Assembly (NCBI GenBank): GCA_013297885.1
Contig: JAAFIR010000043.1
Coordinates: 1-32,839 of the forward strand
Length of the DNA stretch: 32,839 nt
From: Leptospirales bacterium
Lineage (GTDB): Bacteria; Spirochaetota; Leptospiria; Leptospirales; Leptospiraceae
Direction: 5' to 3'
The stretch's first letter is position 1, and each line of letters begins with the position of its first letter. The translations under genes and the position numbers were made by a program. The notes beneath the pieces are model-generated. The model did no database searches. It was not told the DNA's origin and saw only the letters and a program-made list of their open reading frames with translations. Positions 9,522 to 19,277 of this stretch are shown one piece after another.

Positions 9522-10598
9522 ATGGAAGATATTTATATTAGCACTTTTGAAGCAGCTCAGGAAAGAAGTTTAAAGCTGGAATCAAATTTATTAACTCATC
9601 CAGAAAAATTTCGTGTGCTAACTGGAGATCGTCCAACTGGAAAATTGCATATTGGACATTTATTTGGCTCTTTACAAAATCGTGTGCGATTACAAAATTT
9701 AGGTGTTCAAAGTTTTATTGTAATTGCAGATTACCAAGTGTTAACCGACCGAGAAGCTTTTGAATCTATTTCCGAAAATATCAAAGAATTAACAATTGAT
9801 TATTTATCAGTTGGCATTGAACCAAAAAAAAATAAGACAATCATTTTTCCTCATTCTCATATTCCTGAACTAAACCAATTGCTTTTGCCATTTTTAACTC
9901 TTGTGACAAATGCTGAGCTAGATAGAAACCCAACTGTAAAAGAAGAAATTTTAGCATCGGGATTAAAAAAAATTAAAGCAGGAATGTACATTTATCCAGT
10001 TCACCAAGCAGCAGATATTTTATTTTGTAAAGGAAATGTGATTCCTGTTGGAAAAGACCAACTACCTCATTTGGAATTAAGTAGAACAATTGCTCGTAGG
10101 TTTAACGAAAAATTTGCAAAAAATAAATCTGTCTTTCCAGAGCCACAAGCACTACTTAGTAAATCTCCTGTGATACTTGGACTTGATGGTTCACAAAAAA
10201 TGAGTAAGAGTAGAAACAACGCAGTATTTTTAAGTTCAACTGAAGATGAAACTGTTGCTCTAATCAAAAAATCAAAAACAGATTCTGAAAGAGTCATCAC
10301 ATATGATCCAACTAATCGTCCAGAAGTTTCCAATTTACTTTTATTAATTTCTCTTGCCCAAGAAAAATCTCCAGAGCTAATTGCTGAAGAAATTGGAGAT
10401 GGTGGAAGTGGTAAATTAAAATCTATTTTATCTGAAACTCTAAATGAATATTTAAAACCAATTCGTAAAAAAAGAAAAGAACTAGAATCAAATCCAGATT
10501 ATATCAAAGAAGTTTTACACAGTGGAATTTCTGAAGCAAGAGAAATTGCAACTAACACACTCAAAGAAGTTCGTCAAGTAATGAATATGGAAATTTGA
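9522..10598 (+). CDS. trpS: Tryptophan--tRNA ligase
   Basis: The 358-residue class I aminoacyl-tRNA synthetase charges tRNA-Trp with tryptophan using ATP. The first signature is literally HIGH (residues 43-46, in GDRPTGKLHIGHLFGS) and the second is KMSKS (226-230, in QKMSKSRNN). The tRNA/tryptophan-binding segment IIFPHSHIPELNQLL and the TNAELDRNPTVKEEI region fit TrpRS. The protein carries about 25-30 extra N-terminal residues before the usual start of the family (at FRVLTGDRPTG). The ribosome site AAGGGG (about 9510-9515) supports the ATG used. No T-box or leader peptide is apparent upstream. The gene is transcribed alone and converges on the hybrid kinase gene. Confidence 0.95.
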   Translation: MEDIYISTFEAAQERSLKLESNLLTHPEKFRVLTGDRPTGKLHIGHLFGSLQNRVRLQNLGVQSFIVIADYQVLTDREAFESISENIKELTIDYLSVGIEPKKNKTIIFPHSHIPELNQLLLPFLTLVTNAELDRNPTVKEEILASGLKKIKAGMYIYPVHQAADILFCKGNVIPVGKDQLPHLELSRTIARRFNEKFAKNKSVFPEPQALLSKSPVILGLDGSQKMSKSRNNAVFLSSTEDETVALIKKSKTDSERVITYDPTNRPEVSNLLLLISLAQEKSPELIAEEIGDGGSGKLKSILSETLNEYLKPIRKKRKELESNPDYIKEVLHSGISEAREIATNTLKEVRQVMNMEI

Positions 10599-10610
10599 TT
10601 TTTTTGAATG

Positions 10611-10733
10611 AGGGCTTGGCGAATTTTTTCTTTCAGAAAAAACCAAGCTCTCCTCTCTGGTCAAAATTTTGAATTCACAAAATTTTGACCTCGAGTCGAT
10701 CTTTTTTCGCTTAATCATAGTTATGCGAAAAAA
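10611..10733. repeat. Intergenic modular palindromic repeat, copy F
   Basis: This copy fills the space between the convergent trpS and kinase genes. It contains GGTCAAAATTTT (10659-10670) paired with AAAATTTTGACC (10679-10690), GCTTGG/CCAAGC (10614-10619 and 10643-10648), and TTTTTTCGC (10702-10710) paired with GCGAAAAAA (10725-10733). On the minus strand, GATCGACTCGAGGTCAAAA and AGAGAGGAGAGCTTGGTTTT match copies G and H. The last hairpin looks like a terminator for both genes. Confidence 0.7.
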
Positions 10734-10742
10734 TCTACAACT

Positions 10743-13700
10743 TTAATTCTTCAAAATATACAGTTCAATTTTTGCTCTCAGTTTAGGAATATCTACGGGT
10801 TTAGTTAAAAATTCATTCATTCCAGCTTCAAAGGATCTTTCTTCTTCATCTTTAAACGCACCTGCAGTTAAAGCGATGATAGGAATCTTGTTGAATGTTT
10901 TTTCTTCATTTTCAAATTTACGAATCATCCTAGTTGCTTCTAACCCATCCATAACTGGCATTTGTATATCCATAATTATCAAATCAGGTTTGTTCTTAAA
11001 AAAAAGATCAACTGCTTCTTTTCCATTCATAGCAATAATCACTTCCACATTTGGAAAAAATTTTTTTAAAATTGATTGTAGTAATTTTATATTTAAATCA
11101 ACATCGTCAACTATCAAAATCTTAGATGTTTTTTGGCTGGTAAGGTTTTCAAGTTTGAATTCTGAATTATTTGTTCTAATTGAATTTGGATTATCGATTT
11201 GAATTTGATTAAGTTCTTCTTCTAAAATTTCAGTTTCAATATGAAAATAAAAAGTTGTTCCTTTGTTAAATACTGATTCTAATTCAATTTTGCTTCCAAA
11301 TTTTTTTGCTATTAAATCTGATATGATTAAACCAAGACCTGTTCCTCCAAATTTTCTAGTAGTGGAACTATCAGCTTGTGAAAATGCTTTAAATAATTTT
11401 TCTTTTTGATCTTCACTAATTCCAATTCCAGTGTCTCTTATGTAAAAGGAAAATTTACCTTTTGAATCTGGAATATTTTCAAATTTTACTATTAGCTCAA
11501 CCTCACCCTTTTCGGTAAATTTAATCGCATTAGTAAGTAAGTTTATCAAAATTTGTTTTAGTCGAATTGAATCCAACATAACAAATCTTGGAATTTTAGT
11601 ATCAAAGTTTTTTAAAAGTTTAACCTCTTTTTTATCAGTTGAAAATCTGACTATTTCAATAGAATTTTCTAATAATTCAATTAAATCAGTTTTAACAATA
11701 TCCAATTCCATCATACCGGCTTCAATTTTGGAAAAGTCAAGGATGTCATTGATGATAGCAAGCAAAGCTTGACCAGATAAATTTGCATTATCTACAAATT
11801 GTTTTTGAACTTGAGAGAGTTCAGTATTTTTTAATAAATCTGTAAAACCTATTACTGCATTGAGGGGAGTTCTGATTTCATGACTCATATTTGCAAGAAA
11901 TTCTGTTTTTGTTTTACTCCCAGCTTCAGCTTTTTCTTTGGCAATCATTAATTCTGATTGAGCATTTTTTGTTTGAATTGTTGTGGCAATATTAGAAGAT
12001 AAAGTGAATAAAATATTTTTCTCTTCATTTGAAATTTCTCTTTCATTCAAACAATCATCAAATCCAATAAAACCAAAAAAAATTCCTTCAATAAAAATTG
12101 GAACTGCAACTAGAGAATAAATATTTTGAGGAATAAGGATTAAATTTAAAAATGTTTCGCTTGCAGTAGATCTTGAAACAATAAAAATTTTATTTTTAAT
12201 AATCTCTTCATACATCTCATCTAGAGTATCAAATTGAAGATTCTGTAATAAAGGATTATTTATTTCTATGGTTGCAAATTCTGAAACCCATTCTATGACT
12301 TGGCTCACTAAAATGGAGTCATTTTCTAAATTTTGAACTCTTTCAAAATAATATACTCTATCAACTGCAACATTTTTTCCAATTATTTGAAATCCTTTTC
12401 TTAACGCATTTTTCCAATCACTCTCTTCCAATAGATAAGTGTTTGTTAAAGCAACCGCTTCTAAAAAAAGGCTTTTTGTTAAAGCTTTTTGTTCAGCTAT
12501 AACTAAATTTCTTTGAGTTAAAAATAATTCATCATTTTGAATGGTTATTTTTTTTTCGTTTTCTCTAGAATTTTCTAAAAGTTCAGTATGAGCTTTTTGT
12601 TTTTCCAATAAAGCATCTTCTTTGTCTTTTTGAATCATATTTATTCTATCAGCTAATGCTAAAGAGAACATCATGATTTCGATAGATGTACCAAAAACTA
12701 CTGAATCAGTTGTAAAAAAATTTGTTGGTAAAATTCCAAAATTTTGTAAAACAGCGATAATAATACCTAATAAATAGAATGAAAAACCAAAAACTACAAA
12801 CCTAGCAGATTTATTTCCTTTAAAATATTTAAAAATTCCATATTGAAGAATATAAATATAAACAATCAAAGTGATTAATTGAAAAATATCAATAATTAAT
12901 TCATAACTTCCTGTAACAATATTGATGATCATAAAAACAAAACAAATAAAAAGATAAGAGTATGTTATAAAAAAAAATATTTGTTTTTTTCTTATTTCTA
13001 ACAATTTATTCAAAAAAAGAATTATGAACAAACTTGATGCAAATAAAAAGAACATAAAATATTCTGAATAATAACTTATTACATTCCATTTGTAACCATA
13101 ATTACCAGAAATAAAATTATTTACAAATAATCCAAAAAAAAGATACCCACAATAATAAAGATAAACAATGTCTCTGACAGAATAATAAATGAAAAAATTA
13201 TAAAAAAACATAATTATAATAAAACCAGAAAACATACCTAAGAATAGAATATGTGTATATGAACTCTCAAAAATTGATTTTTTTGTCCCAATTTTTAAAG
13301 GTATAATAAAAGTAGATTCTGATTGGATCGAAAAATAATAAGTCTTTTTTTCTGGAAGTCTAGAAAGTTCGAATACAAAAAAATTATTATCAACTTCTCT
13401 ATTTTTAATTGAACGCATCATTCCAGTCTTAGCAGTTAAGATTAATTTTCCATTTGAATCTGGTTTATAAAAATCAATATACCAAGCGGTTGGTTCACCC
13501 ACTTCTATCAATAGTTCTTTTTCAATTCTATTTTCAATTGTGAATTTCACCCAAATCTTTCCATTTGACGAATTAAAATTTGGAACTTCATCTTCAGATT
13601 TTTTAAATTGTTTTTGGAATTCTGGTTTTTGAATATCTTCTATAGTAAGTTTTTTTTCATTATCTTCTAATAAATAAATTTTTTTACCAATACTTTGTAA

Positions 13701-13796
13701 TTCATTATCAGAAGTTATTGTAATTATTTCATTTACATTTTGTGAAAATAAAAAATTAACATTTATTAAAATTATATATAATAGATATTTGATCAT
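10743..13796 (-). CDS. 7TMR-DISM hybrid histidine kinase with receiver
   Basis: The 1017-residue membrane sensor has a signal peptide (residues 1-18, ending LFS-Q). A periplasmic 7TMR-DISMED2-like beta domain follows (about 35-170; GKIWVKFTIENR), then seven hydrophobic helices (about 183-385) and a coiled coil. A GAF domain spans about 445-610, and the dimerisation/phosphoacceptor motif is FLANMSHEIRTPLNAVIGF with His639. The ATPase shows its N box (NLLTNAIKFTEKG), DTGIGI and GGTGLGL boxes. The C-terminal receiver (ILIVDDVDLN...) has phospho-acceptor Asp943 in MDIQMPVMDG and the conserved Lys in FLTKPVD. All catalytic residues are present. The output must be a downstream phosphotransfer protein, since no DNA-binding domain or cognate regulator is adjacent. 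Such kinases in Leptospira relatives sense extracellular carbohydrates or other unknown signals. Confidence 0.93.
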   Translation of the reverse strand: MIKYLLYIILINVNFLFSQNVNEIITITSDNELQSIGKKIYLLEDNEKKLTIEDIQKPEFQKQFKKSEDEVPNFNSSNGKIWVKFTIENRIEKELLIEVGEPTAWYIDFYKPDSNGKLILTAKTGMMRSIKNREVDNNFFVFELSRLPEKKTYYFSIQSESTFIIPLKIGTKKSIFESSYTHILFLGMFSGFIIIMFFYNFFIYYSVRDIVYLYYCGYLFFGLFVNNFISGNYGYKWNVISYYSEYFMFFLFASSLFIILFLNKLLEIRKKQIFFFITYSYLFICFVFMIINIVTGSYELIIDIFQLITLIVYIYILQYGIFKYFKGNKSARFVVFGFSFYLLGIIIAVLQNFGILPTNFFTTDSVVFGTSIEIMMFSLALADRINMIQKDKEDALLEKQKAHTELLENSRENEKKITIQNDELFLTQRNLVIAEQKALTKSLFLEAVALTNTYLLEESDWKNALRKGFQIIGKNVAVDRVYYFERVQNLENDSILVSQVIEWVSEFATIEINNPLLQNLQFDTLDEMYEEIIKNKIFIVSRSTASETFLNLILIPQNIYSLVAVPIFIEGIFFGFIGFDDCLNEREISNEEKNILFTLSSNIATTIQTKNAQSELMIAKEKAEAGSKTKTEFLANMSHEIRTPLNAVIGFTDLLKNTELSQVQKQFVDNANLSGQALLAIINDILDFSKIEAGMMELDIVKTDLIELLENSIEIVRFSTDKKEVKLLKNFDTKIPRFVMLDSIRLKQILINLLTNAIKFTEKGEVELIVKFENIPDSKGKFSFYIRDTGIGISEDQKEKLFKAFSQADSSTTRKFGGTGLGLIISDLIAKKFGSKIELESVFNKGTTFYFHIETEILEEELNQIQIDNPNSIRTNNSEFKLENLTSQKTSKILIVDDVDLNIKLLQSILKKFFPNVEVIIAMNGKEAVDLFFKNKPDLIIMDIQMPVMDGLEATRMIRKFENEEKTFNKIPIIALTAGAFKDEEERSFEAGMNEFLTKPVDIPKLRAKIELYILKN

Positions 13797-14116
13797 GAAA
13801 TTTTTTTTAAAAAGTTTCTTTTTGCAATTAAATAAACTTTATTCAAAGTGGAAAGAAATTTTTAAAGTAGGGTTCGTTTGTAAAATTTAGCAAAAATAAT
13901 TAAAATTTATTCAAAAATATCTTATTTTGAAAAGTAATAATTGGTTTTTGTTGGTTTTAAAGCTTTAAAATAAACCTATTTAAACTAGTAAGCAAATGAA
14001 GCTTAGCTAAATATTGAAAAAACATTTTAAAGAAATACATATCTTATAGTTTAATCAATCATATTCAAATTGAAAAACTATTTTACTTCTAATTAATTCT
14101 AACAATATTGGAATTA
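13797..14116. other. Divergent intergenic region
   Basis: About 320 AT-rich bases separate the start of the kinase gene (-) from that of the efflux pump (+), so promoters for both should lie here. I see no strong -35/-10 pair, no dyad and no member of the repeat family. Confidence 0.5.
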
Positions 14117-17100
14117 ATGAAATCACTTGTAGAATATTTTTTATCCAAAAGTTTAGTTCTAAATTTAATCTCTTTTTTAATCATCATAATTGGTGGTTTT
14201 AAATCCTGCACAATGAACCGTGAAGCATTTCCAAATATCAATTTTGATATTGTTACGATTAATACAATTTTTCCAGGTGCTTCTCCAAACGAAGTTGAAA
14301 AATTGATTACAAAACCAATCGAAGATAATATCAAATCTGTTGATGGTATCAAAGAATTTCGTTCTTCCTCAATAGAAAATCGCTCTGGGATTGTTGTTAC
14401 AATCGATCCAAATGTAAAAAATTCTTCCAAAGTAATAGATGATATTAAATCTGCTGTTGAAAGAACAGAGAACTTACCTGAAGATTCTAAAAAGCCGTTA
14501 GTAGCTGAAGTGACTTCTAGCAGAACACCTGTAATAGAAATTAATCTTGGTGTCAAAGCTGATCCAAACGGCAATCCAGTGTTAAGCGAAAAACAACTTA
14601 GAGAAAAAGCTAAAGCTTTAGAAGATTTATTACTCGATTTACCAGAAGTTGGTAGAGTTGTAAGAAGAGGTTATCGTGACGCAGAAATGCTAGTCGATAT
14701 AGATCCATTTTCATTGTCAAACTTATCTATTAGCACAGGTCAAATCATCCAAGCACTCAAAGGAAAAAATGTAAGTTTTCCTGGAGGAACTTTAGCAGAT
14801 GGAGGAAGAGAAGCAGCAGTAAGAACAGTAGGTGAGTTTAATACTGCAGAAGAAGTTGCAAAAGTTTTTGTTCGTGCAAATGATGCCGGAAGATCAGTTT
14901 CTGTAAATAATGTTGCAAAAGTATCTGAGGGTTTTGAAGACAAACAATACATTGAAAGAGTAAATGGATTATATTCCATTATTTTAGTTGTTCAAAAAAA
15001 AGAAAAAGCAGATGCAATTACTTTAGTAGATAAAGTTTTAAAAGTTGTAGAAGGTTACCAAGATAGAAATAAAGAAACATTAAATGTTTCTTATGTAAAC
15101 GATATTTCAAAATATATTAGAAGAAGACTTTCAGTTCTTGTTTCAAATGGTATTGGCGGATTTATTTTAGTTGTGATTTCTTTGTTCTTCTTTTTAGGTT
15201 GGAGAGTATCTCTGATGGTTGCTCTTGGACTTCCACTCACAATGGCGATGACATTTATTGCACTAGATTTTATGGGTGTCACTCTCAATTTAATTTCTAT
15301 GCTTGGGCTGATTATTGTTGTTGGGATGTTAGTTGACGATGCAATTGTAATTAGTGAAAATATTTATCGTTACTTAGAAGAAGGAATGGATCCATATCGG
15401 GCTTGTGTTGATGGAACAGTAGAAGTGATTGCACCTGTAACAGCAACTATCACAACAACAATTGCAGCATTCGGTCCAATGCTATTTGTTACTGGTATTT
15501 TTGGAAAATTTATTTATACAATACCACTTGTTGTTATTATTTCACTGATGTCTTCTCTCTTAGAAGCATTTTTTATTTTACCTTCGCATATTTATGATGT
15601 GAATAAAAAAGGAATTCATCATGGAGAAATTAAAGAAGAAGGTGGCTGGTTTGTAAACTTCAGAGATAAATTTTATAAACCAATCCTTTCTTGGTGTTTA
15701 AGATGGAAATGGATTACAATTCTAATTTTAATTTTGACTTTTGGATTTGCTATGGTTTTACAAGGGAAGTTTGGAAAGTTTAAATTATTTCCTGGTGGAG
15801 TTGAAATTTTTATTGTAAAAATCTCTGCTGAAACTGGACTCACATTAGAAGAAACAGAAAAATTTGTCAAAGCTGTTGAAAGAGAAGTTTCCCTTCTACA
15901 AAAAGTTAAAGATGTAAAAGCTGAGGGTTTTGGAGATAAAGTTAAATTTTTTCTTCACTCAATTGGAATAAGCCAAGAAAAGTTTTATCGCGGCGAAATT
16001 GAAAACTATGTAAGTCGAGTAGGAATTATACAAAAAGAAGTAAATGATCCATTTGTAAAAAGAGGAAAAAACTTCGGAATGATTCTTGTTTATTTATCTG
16101 CAGATGAAGATAGAAAAAGGTCAACAGATCAAATTATTAATTATTTAAGAAAAAGAACTGAATGGTTGATGAATGAAAAAGCTCTTGAAGTTTACAAACA
16201 AAAACAAGCTGCGAGAAATAACCAAGATATTAAAAAAGGAAAAGAAGAAGAAGTTAAAATTGAAATTCCTGAAGAGTTTAAAGAACTTAAGGGAAAATTA
16301 GTTTCACTAGATTTAGAAGCAATTCAAGGTGGACCTCCAGTTGGTAAACCAGTTGCTATTGAAATCAAAGGTGATGATTTTAATATGCTTAAAAAAATTG
16401 GAAATGAATACAAAGACATCATGGCAAAAGTTAAAGGTGTAATTGATATCTCTGATGATTTTATAGACGGAAAAGATGAAATTCGTTTAACAATTAATGA
16501 AGGTCTTGCGGCTCAAGCCGGAGTTAGTGTACAACAAATTGCTCTTGCAGTTAACACTGCTTACCAAGGCTCTGTTGCAACAACAATCAAACGAGCAGAA
16601 GAAGAAGTAGATGTCAGAGTTCGTTTTCCAGAAAGTTATAGAAATTCGATTAAGTCTTTAGATAAAATTTATGTGAACAATAATTTTGGAAATTTAATTC
16701 CAATTTCTAAAATGACTTCTTATGTAAAATCCCCAGGTGTAACTTCAATTAACCATATAGATGGAAAAAGATTATTAACTGTTACAGCAAATTTAGATGA
16801 AACAGTTACCACTTCTCAAAAAGCAAACTTAGAAATCAAAGCCCTTGCTGATGGATTAAATGAAAAAGGAGTTAAAATTGGAACACCAATTATGGATAAA
16901 TATGATGGTTACCGAACTAGATTTGGTGGTGAAAACAAAGACACAGAAGAATCTATGAAAAGTTTAGGTAGAGCTTTTATGGTTGCAGGTTTAATTATTT
17001 TAATCATTTTAGTTTCACTATTTAAGTCAATTGCACAACCTCTAATTGTAATGGCAGCAATTCCATTTTCTTTAATTGGAGTAATTTTTGCTTTTATTAC

Positions 17101-17491
17101 ACATGGTCAATACTTGAGCTTTTTATCCATGATAGGAATTGTGGGTTTGTCTGGGATTGTTGTAAATGATTCAATTGTACTTGTAGATTTTGCAAATCAG
17201 CTAAAAGCAAAAAATCCTGAATTGAATTCGTTTGATTTACTTTTACAAACTGGTATGATCCGTTTAAGACCGGTTATCCTCACAACAGTAACAACAGTTC
17301 TTGGAGTTTTACCAACTGCATATGGAATTGGTGGATCTGATCCATTTTTAAAACCAATGACTTTAGCAATAGGTTGGGGATTAGCATTTGCAACTGTATT
17401 AACATTAGTTGTCGTTCCAGTTTTATATAAAATCAGTTTAGATTTTAAAATCTGGTTTAAGAAAAAATTTATGCTACCTAAAAACACTTAA
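14117..17491 (+). CDS. RND efflux transporter, AcrB/HAE-like
   Basis: The 1124-residue proton-driven inner-membrane pump exports compounds across the envelope as part of a tripartite complex. It has the duplicated RND plan: helix 1 at about 15-32, a periplasmic loop with FPGASPNEVEKLITKPIED, helices 2-6 from about 340, and a second half with GGPPVGKPVAIEI and helices 8-12. GMLVDDAIVISEN gives Asp407 and Asp408, the same numbering as the AcrB proton-relay pair. A charged Lys/Glu-rich insertion (about 690-720) precedes the second porter domain. No membrane-fusion or outer-membrane partner gene is adjacent, so the pump must borrow these or be encoded apart. The ATG at 14117 is preferred over the TTG at 14108, though neither has a strong ribosome site. 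Substrate unknown. Confidence 0.92.
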   Translation: MKSLVEYFLSKSLVLNLISFLIIIIGGFKSCTMNREAFPNINFDIVTINTIFPGASPNEVEKLITKPIEDNIKSVDGIKEFRSSSIENRSGIVVTIDPNVKNSSKVIDDIKSAVERTENLPEDSKKPLVAEVTSSRTPVIEINLGVKADPNGNPVLSEKQLREKAKALEDLLLDLPEVGRVVRRGYRDAEMLVDIDPFSLSNLSISTGQIIQALKGKNVSFPGGTLADGGREAAVRTVGEFNTAEEVAKVFVRANDAGRSVSVNNVAKVSEGFEDKQYIERVNGLYSIILVVQKKEKADAITLVDKVLKVVEGYQDRNKETLNVSYVNDISKYIRRRLSVLVSNGIGGFILVVISLFFFLGWRVSLMVALGLPLTMAMTFIALDFMGVTLNLISMLGLIIVVGMLVDDAIVISENIYRYLEEGMDPYRACVDGTVEVIAPVTATITTTIAAFGPMLFVTGIFGKFIYTIPLVVIISLMSSLLEAFFILPSHIYDVNKKGIHHGEIKEEGGWFVNFRDKFYKPILSWCLRWKWITILILILTFGFAMVLQGKFGKFKLFPGGVEIFIVKISAETGLTLEETEKFVKAVEREVSLLQKVKDVKAEGFGDKVKFFLHSIGISQEKFYRGEIENYVSRVGIIQKEVNDPFVKRGKNFGMILVYLSADEDRKRSTDQIINYLRKRTEWLMNEKALEVYKQKQAARNNQDIKKGKEEEVKIEIPEEFKELKGKLVSLDLEAIQGGPPVGKPVAIEIKGDDFNMLKKIGNEYKDIMAKVKGVIDISDDFIDGKDEIRLTINEGLAAQAGVSVQQIALAVNTAYQGSVATTIKRAEEEVDVRVRFPESYRNSIKSLDKIYVNNNFGNLIPISKMTSYVKSPGVTSINHIDGKRLLTVTANLDETVTTSQKANLEIKALADGLNEKGVKIGTPIMDKYDGYRTRFGGENKDTEESMKSLGRAFMVAGLIILIILVSLFKSIAQPLIVMAAIPFSLIGVIFAFITHGQYLSFLSMIGIVGLSGIVVNDSIVLVDFANQLKAKNPELNSFDLLLQTGMIRLRPVILTTVTTVLGVLPTAYGIGGSDPFLKPMTLAIGWGLAFATVLTLVVVPVLYKISLDFKIWFKKKFMLPKNT

Positions 17492-17510
17492 TATCATTCA
17501 GAGGGAAAAC

Positions 17511-18206
17511 ATGAGAAAGTCCAGTAGAAGAAAAAAAATTGGTAGTGGTGGTGAAGAGATTGAAGCAATTGATGAAAACAATACTGTAATTAAAGTAGTT
17601 GAAACACCAAGAAAAATTTATCCAACCTCAGTTGTTTCTATCAACTGGGATGCAATCCACACTAAAAGAAAATTGGATAATGATGAGCGTGCAGCATTAG
17701 CAGATTTGTATTATGATGTTCAGAAACCTTCCAAGTCTGTAATTGCAGAAGTAAAAACTTGGATTGAAAAATATTCTGATATTCAAATTTACCAAAATTT
17801 TTTAGAAACTTGTTACCGTTTAGAAGATGAAGTTGAACTTGCAAATGAAGTTTCTCTAGCATTAATTAAAAAATTTCCAGAATCAGTTTTTGCAAAAATT
17901 TCTCAAATTGAAATTTATTTGTCAAAGCTAGAATATGATAAAATTACAGAATTCTTAAATGGTAAGCTAACTATGAAAGAATTATATCCTGAAAAAGGTA
18001 ACTTTCATATCCAAGAAATGATTTCTTATCATTTTGCAATGGGAAAATATTTTTCTTATTCAGGTTTAAAAGAAAATGCTGAAGAATCTTTGAAACAATT
18101 AAAAGCACTTGATGAAGAGCATATTTATAATAAAAAACTTCTTAAAGTATTAGATAAAAATTCAGGTTTAAAATTTTATCAAAAAGTTTTAAAGAAACTA
18201 AAGTAG
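17511..18206 (+). CDS. Helical, TPR-like hypothetical protein
   Basis: The 231-residue soluble protein has a basic start (MRKSSRRKKIGSGGEE) and helix-rich sequence. Repeating units such as YQNFLETCYRLEDEVELANE and FHIQEMISYHFAMGKYFSYS resemble degenerate tetratricopeptide repeats, which mediate protein-protein contacts. No catalytic motif or signal peptide is visible. It starts 19 bases after the pump gene behind a strong ribosome site (GAGGGAAAAC), so it is probably cotranscribed. A role in the pump is not implied by the sequence. Confidence 0.75.
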   Translation: MRKSSRRKKIGSGGEEIEAIDENNTVIKVVETPRKIYPTSVVSINWDAIHTKRKLDNDERAALADLYYDVQKPSKSVIAEVKTWIEKYSDIQIYQNFLETCYRLEDEVELANEVSLALIKKFPESVFAKISQIEIYLSKLEYDKITEFLNGKLTMKELYPEKGNFHIQEMISYHFAMGKYFSYSGLKENAEESLKQLKALDEEHIYNKKLLKVLDKNSGLKFYQKVLKKLK

Positions 18207-18211
18207 GTTTT

Positions 18212-18574
18212 ATGAAAAGTACAATTTTATTTTTAAGTTTTGTTTTGATTTCTTTTTCTCAAAATAAAAATCAGTCAAAACCAATTCTTACTGAAGAAGA
18301 TAAAATTAAATTTTTACTTAATGAGCTAGAAAAACATGAAGGCAAGTTAAAATTTGTTCGTAATGGCGAAGAATTTTCTGCTAAAGAAGCAAAAGCTCAT
18401 ATGCAAAAAAAATTAGATTATGCTGGAAAAGAAATTAAATCTGTAAAAGACTTTATTGATAAAATAGCGACTAAGTCTTACCTCACTGGAAATAAATATT
18501 ATGTAAAATTGCCGGACGGTAAACAGGAAGAATCTGCTGTTTGGCTCCGAGAAATTTTAAAAAAGGTTGAATGA
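18212..18574 (+). CDS. Exported DUF5329-family protein
   Basis: The 120-residue protein has an N-terminal signal peptide (MKSTILFLSFVLISFSQ). The mature part matches my memory of the DUF5329 pattern: FVRNGEEFSAKEAKAHMQKK, then LDYAGKEIKSVKDFIDKIAT, then YYVKLPDGKQEESAVWLREI. The function of the family is unknown; the protein is probably periplasmic. It starts five bases after the previous stop and overlaps the start of the next gene (ATGATGA), so it belongs to the same transcript. Confidence 0.8.
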   Translation: MKSTILFLSFVLISFSQNKNQSKPILTEEDKIKFLLNELEKHEGKLKFVRNGEEFSAKEAKAHMQKKLDYAGKEIKSVKDFIDKIATKSYLTGNKYYVKLPDGKQEESAVWLREILKKVE

Positions 18575-19107
18575 TGAAATTATTTTTTTTAATTTTATTT
18601 TTATTTAATTGTGGATCAGTTGTCTATAAAACTAAAACCCCTGATTTCAAAACTGAAATTGAATCTCTCAAAAGAACTCAGATTTTAATTTCAAATTCCA
18701 AACTTAATTCCAAAGAAAAAGCTATGATTTTGGAAATGGCTAAACAAGAACTTTCTCATAGAACTAAATTTATTCATTATGCAAAAACAAATTCAAAAAT
18801 TGAATCTATTTTATATATTGAACCAGAATATAAAGTTGTTGGTGAGAAAGTAGAAGTAAGTTTAGTTAGTTATTTAATTCAAAAATCTAATTCAACATAT
18901 AGATGGAAAGCTAAACTGAAAAAAAATTTTTCTAATTCAGAAGAAAATTCAATTGTTTCAACTTATAAAGAAAAATATGGAAATGATGTTTCTAAATTAG
19001 TAATACCTTTTTTTGAAATTACAAAAGAAATGATTTCTGAACTTGAAGGTCCAAAAACTCTAACTGAAGACGAAGAACTAGAAAAAATTGAAGAAGATGC
19101 AAATTGA
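18571..19107 (+). CDS. Putative lipoprotein
   Basis: The 178-residue protein begins MMKLFFLILFLFNCGS, a short hydrophobic signal followed by a lipobox-like LFNC, so lipid attachment at Cys14 is expected. The mature protein is charged, with a Glu/Asp-rich tail (LTEDEELEKIEEDAN). The family is not recognised with confidence. Two ATG codons stand in tandem. The first overlaps the upstream TGA, while the second (18574) has better spacing from AAGG. It is the last gene of the pump cluster, and repeat copy B follows. Confidence 0.75.
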   Translation: MMKLFFLILFLFNCGSVVYKTKTPDFKTEIESLKRTQILISNSKLNSKEKAMILEMAKQELSHRTKFIHYAKTNSKIESILYIEPEYKVVGEKVEVSLVSYLIQKSNSTYRWKAKLKKNFSNSEENSIVSTYKEKYGNDVSKLVIPFFEITKEMISELEGPKTLTEDEELEKIEEDAN

Positions 19108-19121
19108 TTTTTTAAATTCTA

Positions 19122-19274
19122 ACGAAAAAGGTTCGAAGCATTTCTGAATAGCTTCAAACTTTAGTCTGAAGTATCAGAAGAAGCTCTGACAGCCTGACGG
19201 CAAAAAGATGCCTGGCATACTCTCGTGAAGTAATAGTATCGAAAAACAGAAGCATAGAGTATGCCGATTTGCCC
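19122..19274. repeat. Intergenic modular palindromic repeat, copy B
   Basis: This copy lies between the convergent lipoprotein gene and recR and ends four bases before the recR stop. It is nearly the same as the minus strand of 2611-2757 over about 145 bases. The core is TTCTGAATAG (19142-19151) with inner stem CTTCAAACT/AGTCTGAAG (one A-C mismatch), then ATCAGAAGAAGC. The long right part (GACGGCAAAAAGATGCCTGG to TTTGCCC) replaces the short right hairpin of copies C and D. Confidence 0.75.
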
Positions 19275-19277
19275 AAA

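Noticed and set aside
14089-14574. 161-codon frame antisense to the efflux pump start
   Set aside because: It is a shadow of strongly conserved RND codons and has no ribosome site or family match.
14117-19107. Complete tripartite efflux operon
   Set aside because: The genes after the pump are a helical protein, a DUF5329 protein and a lipoprotein. None has membrane-fusion or TolC-type features.
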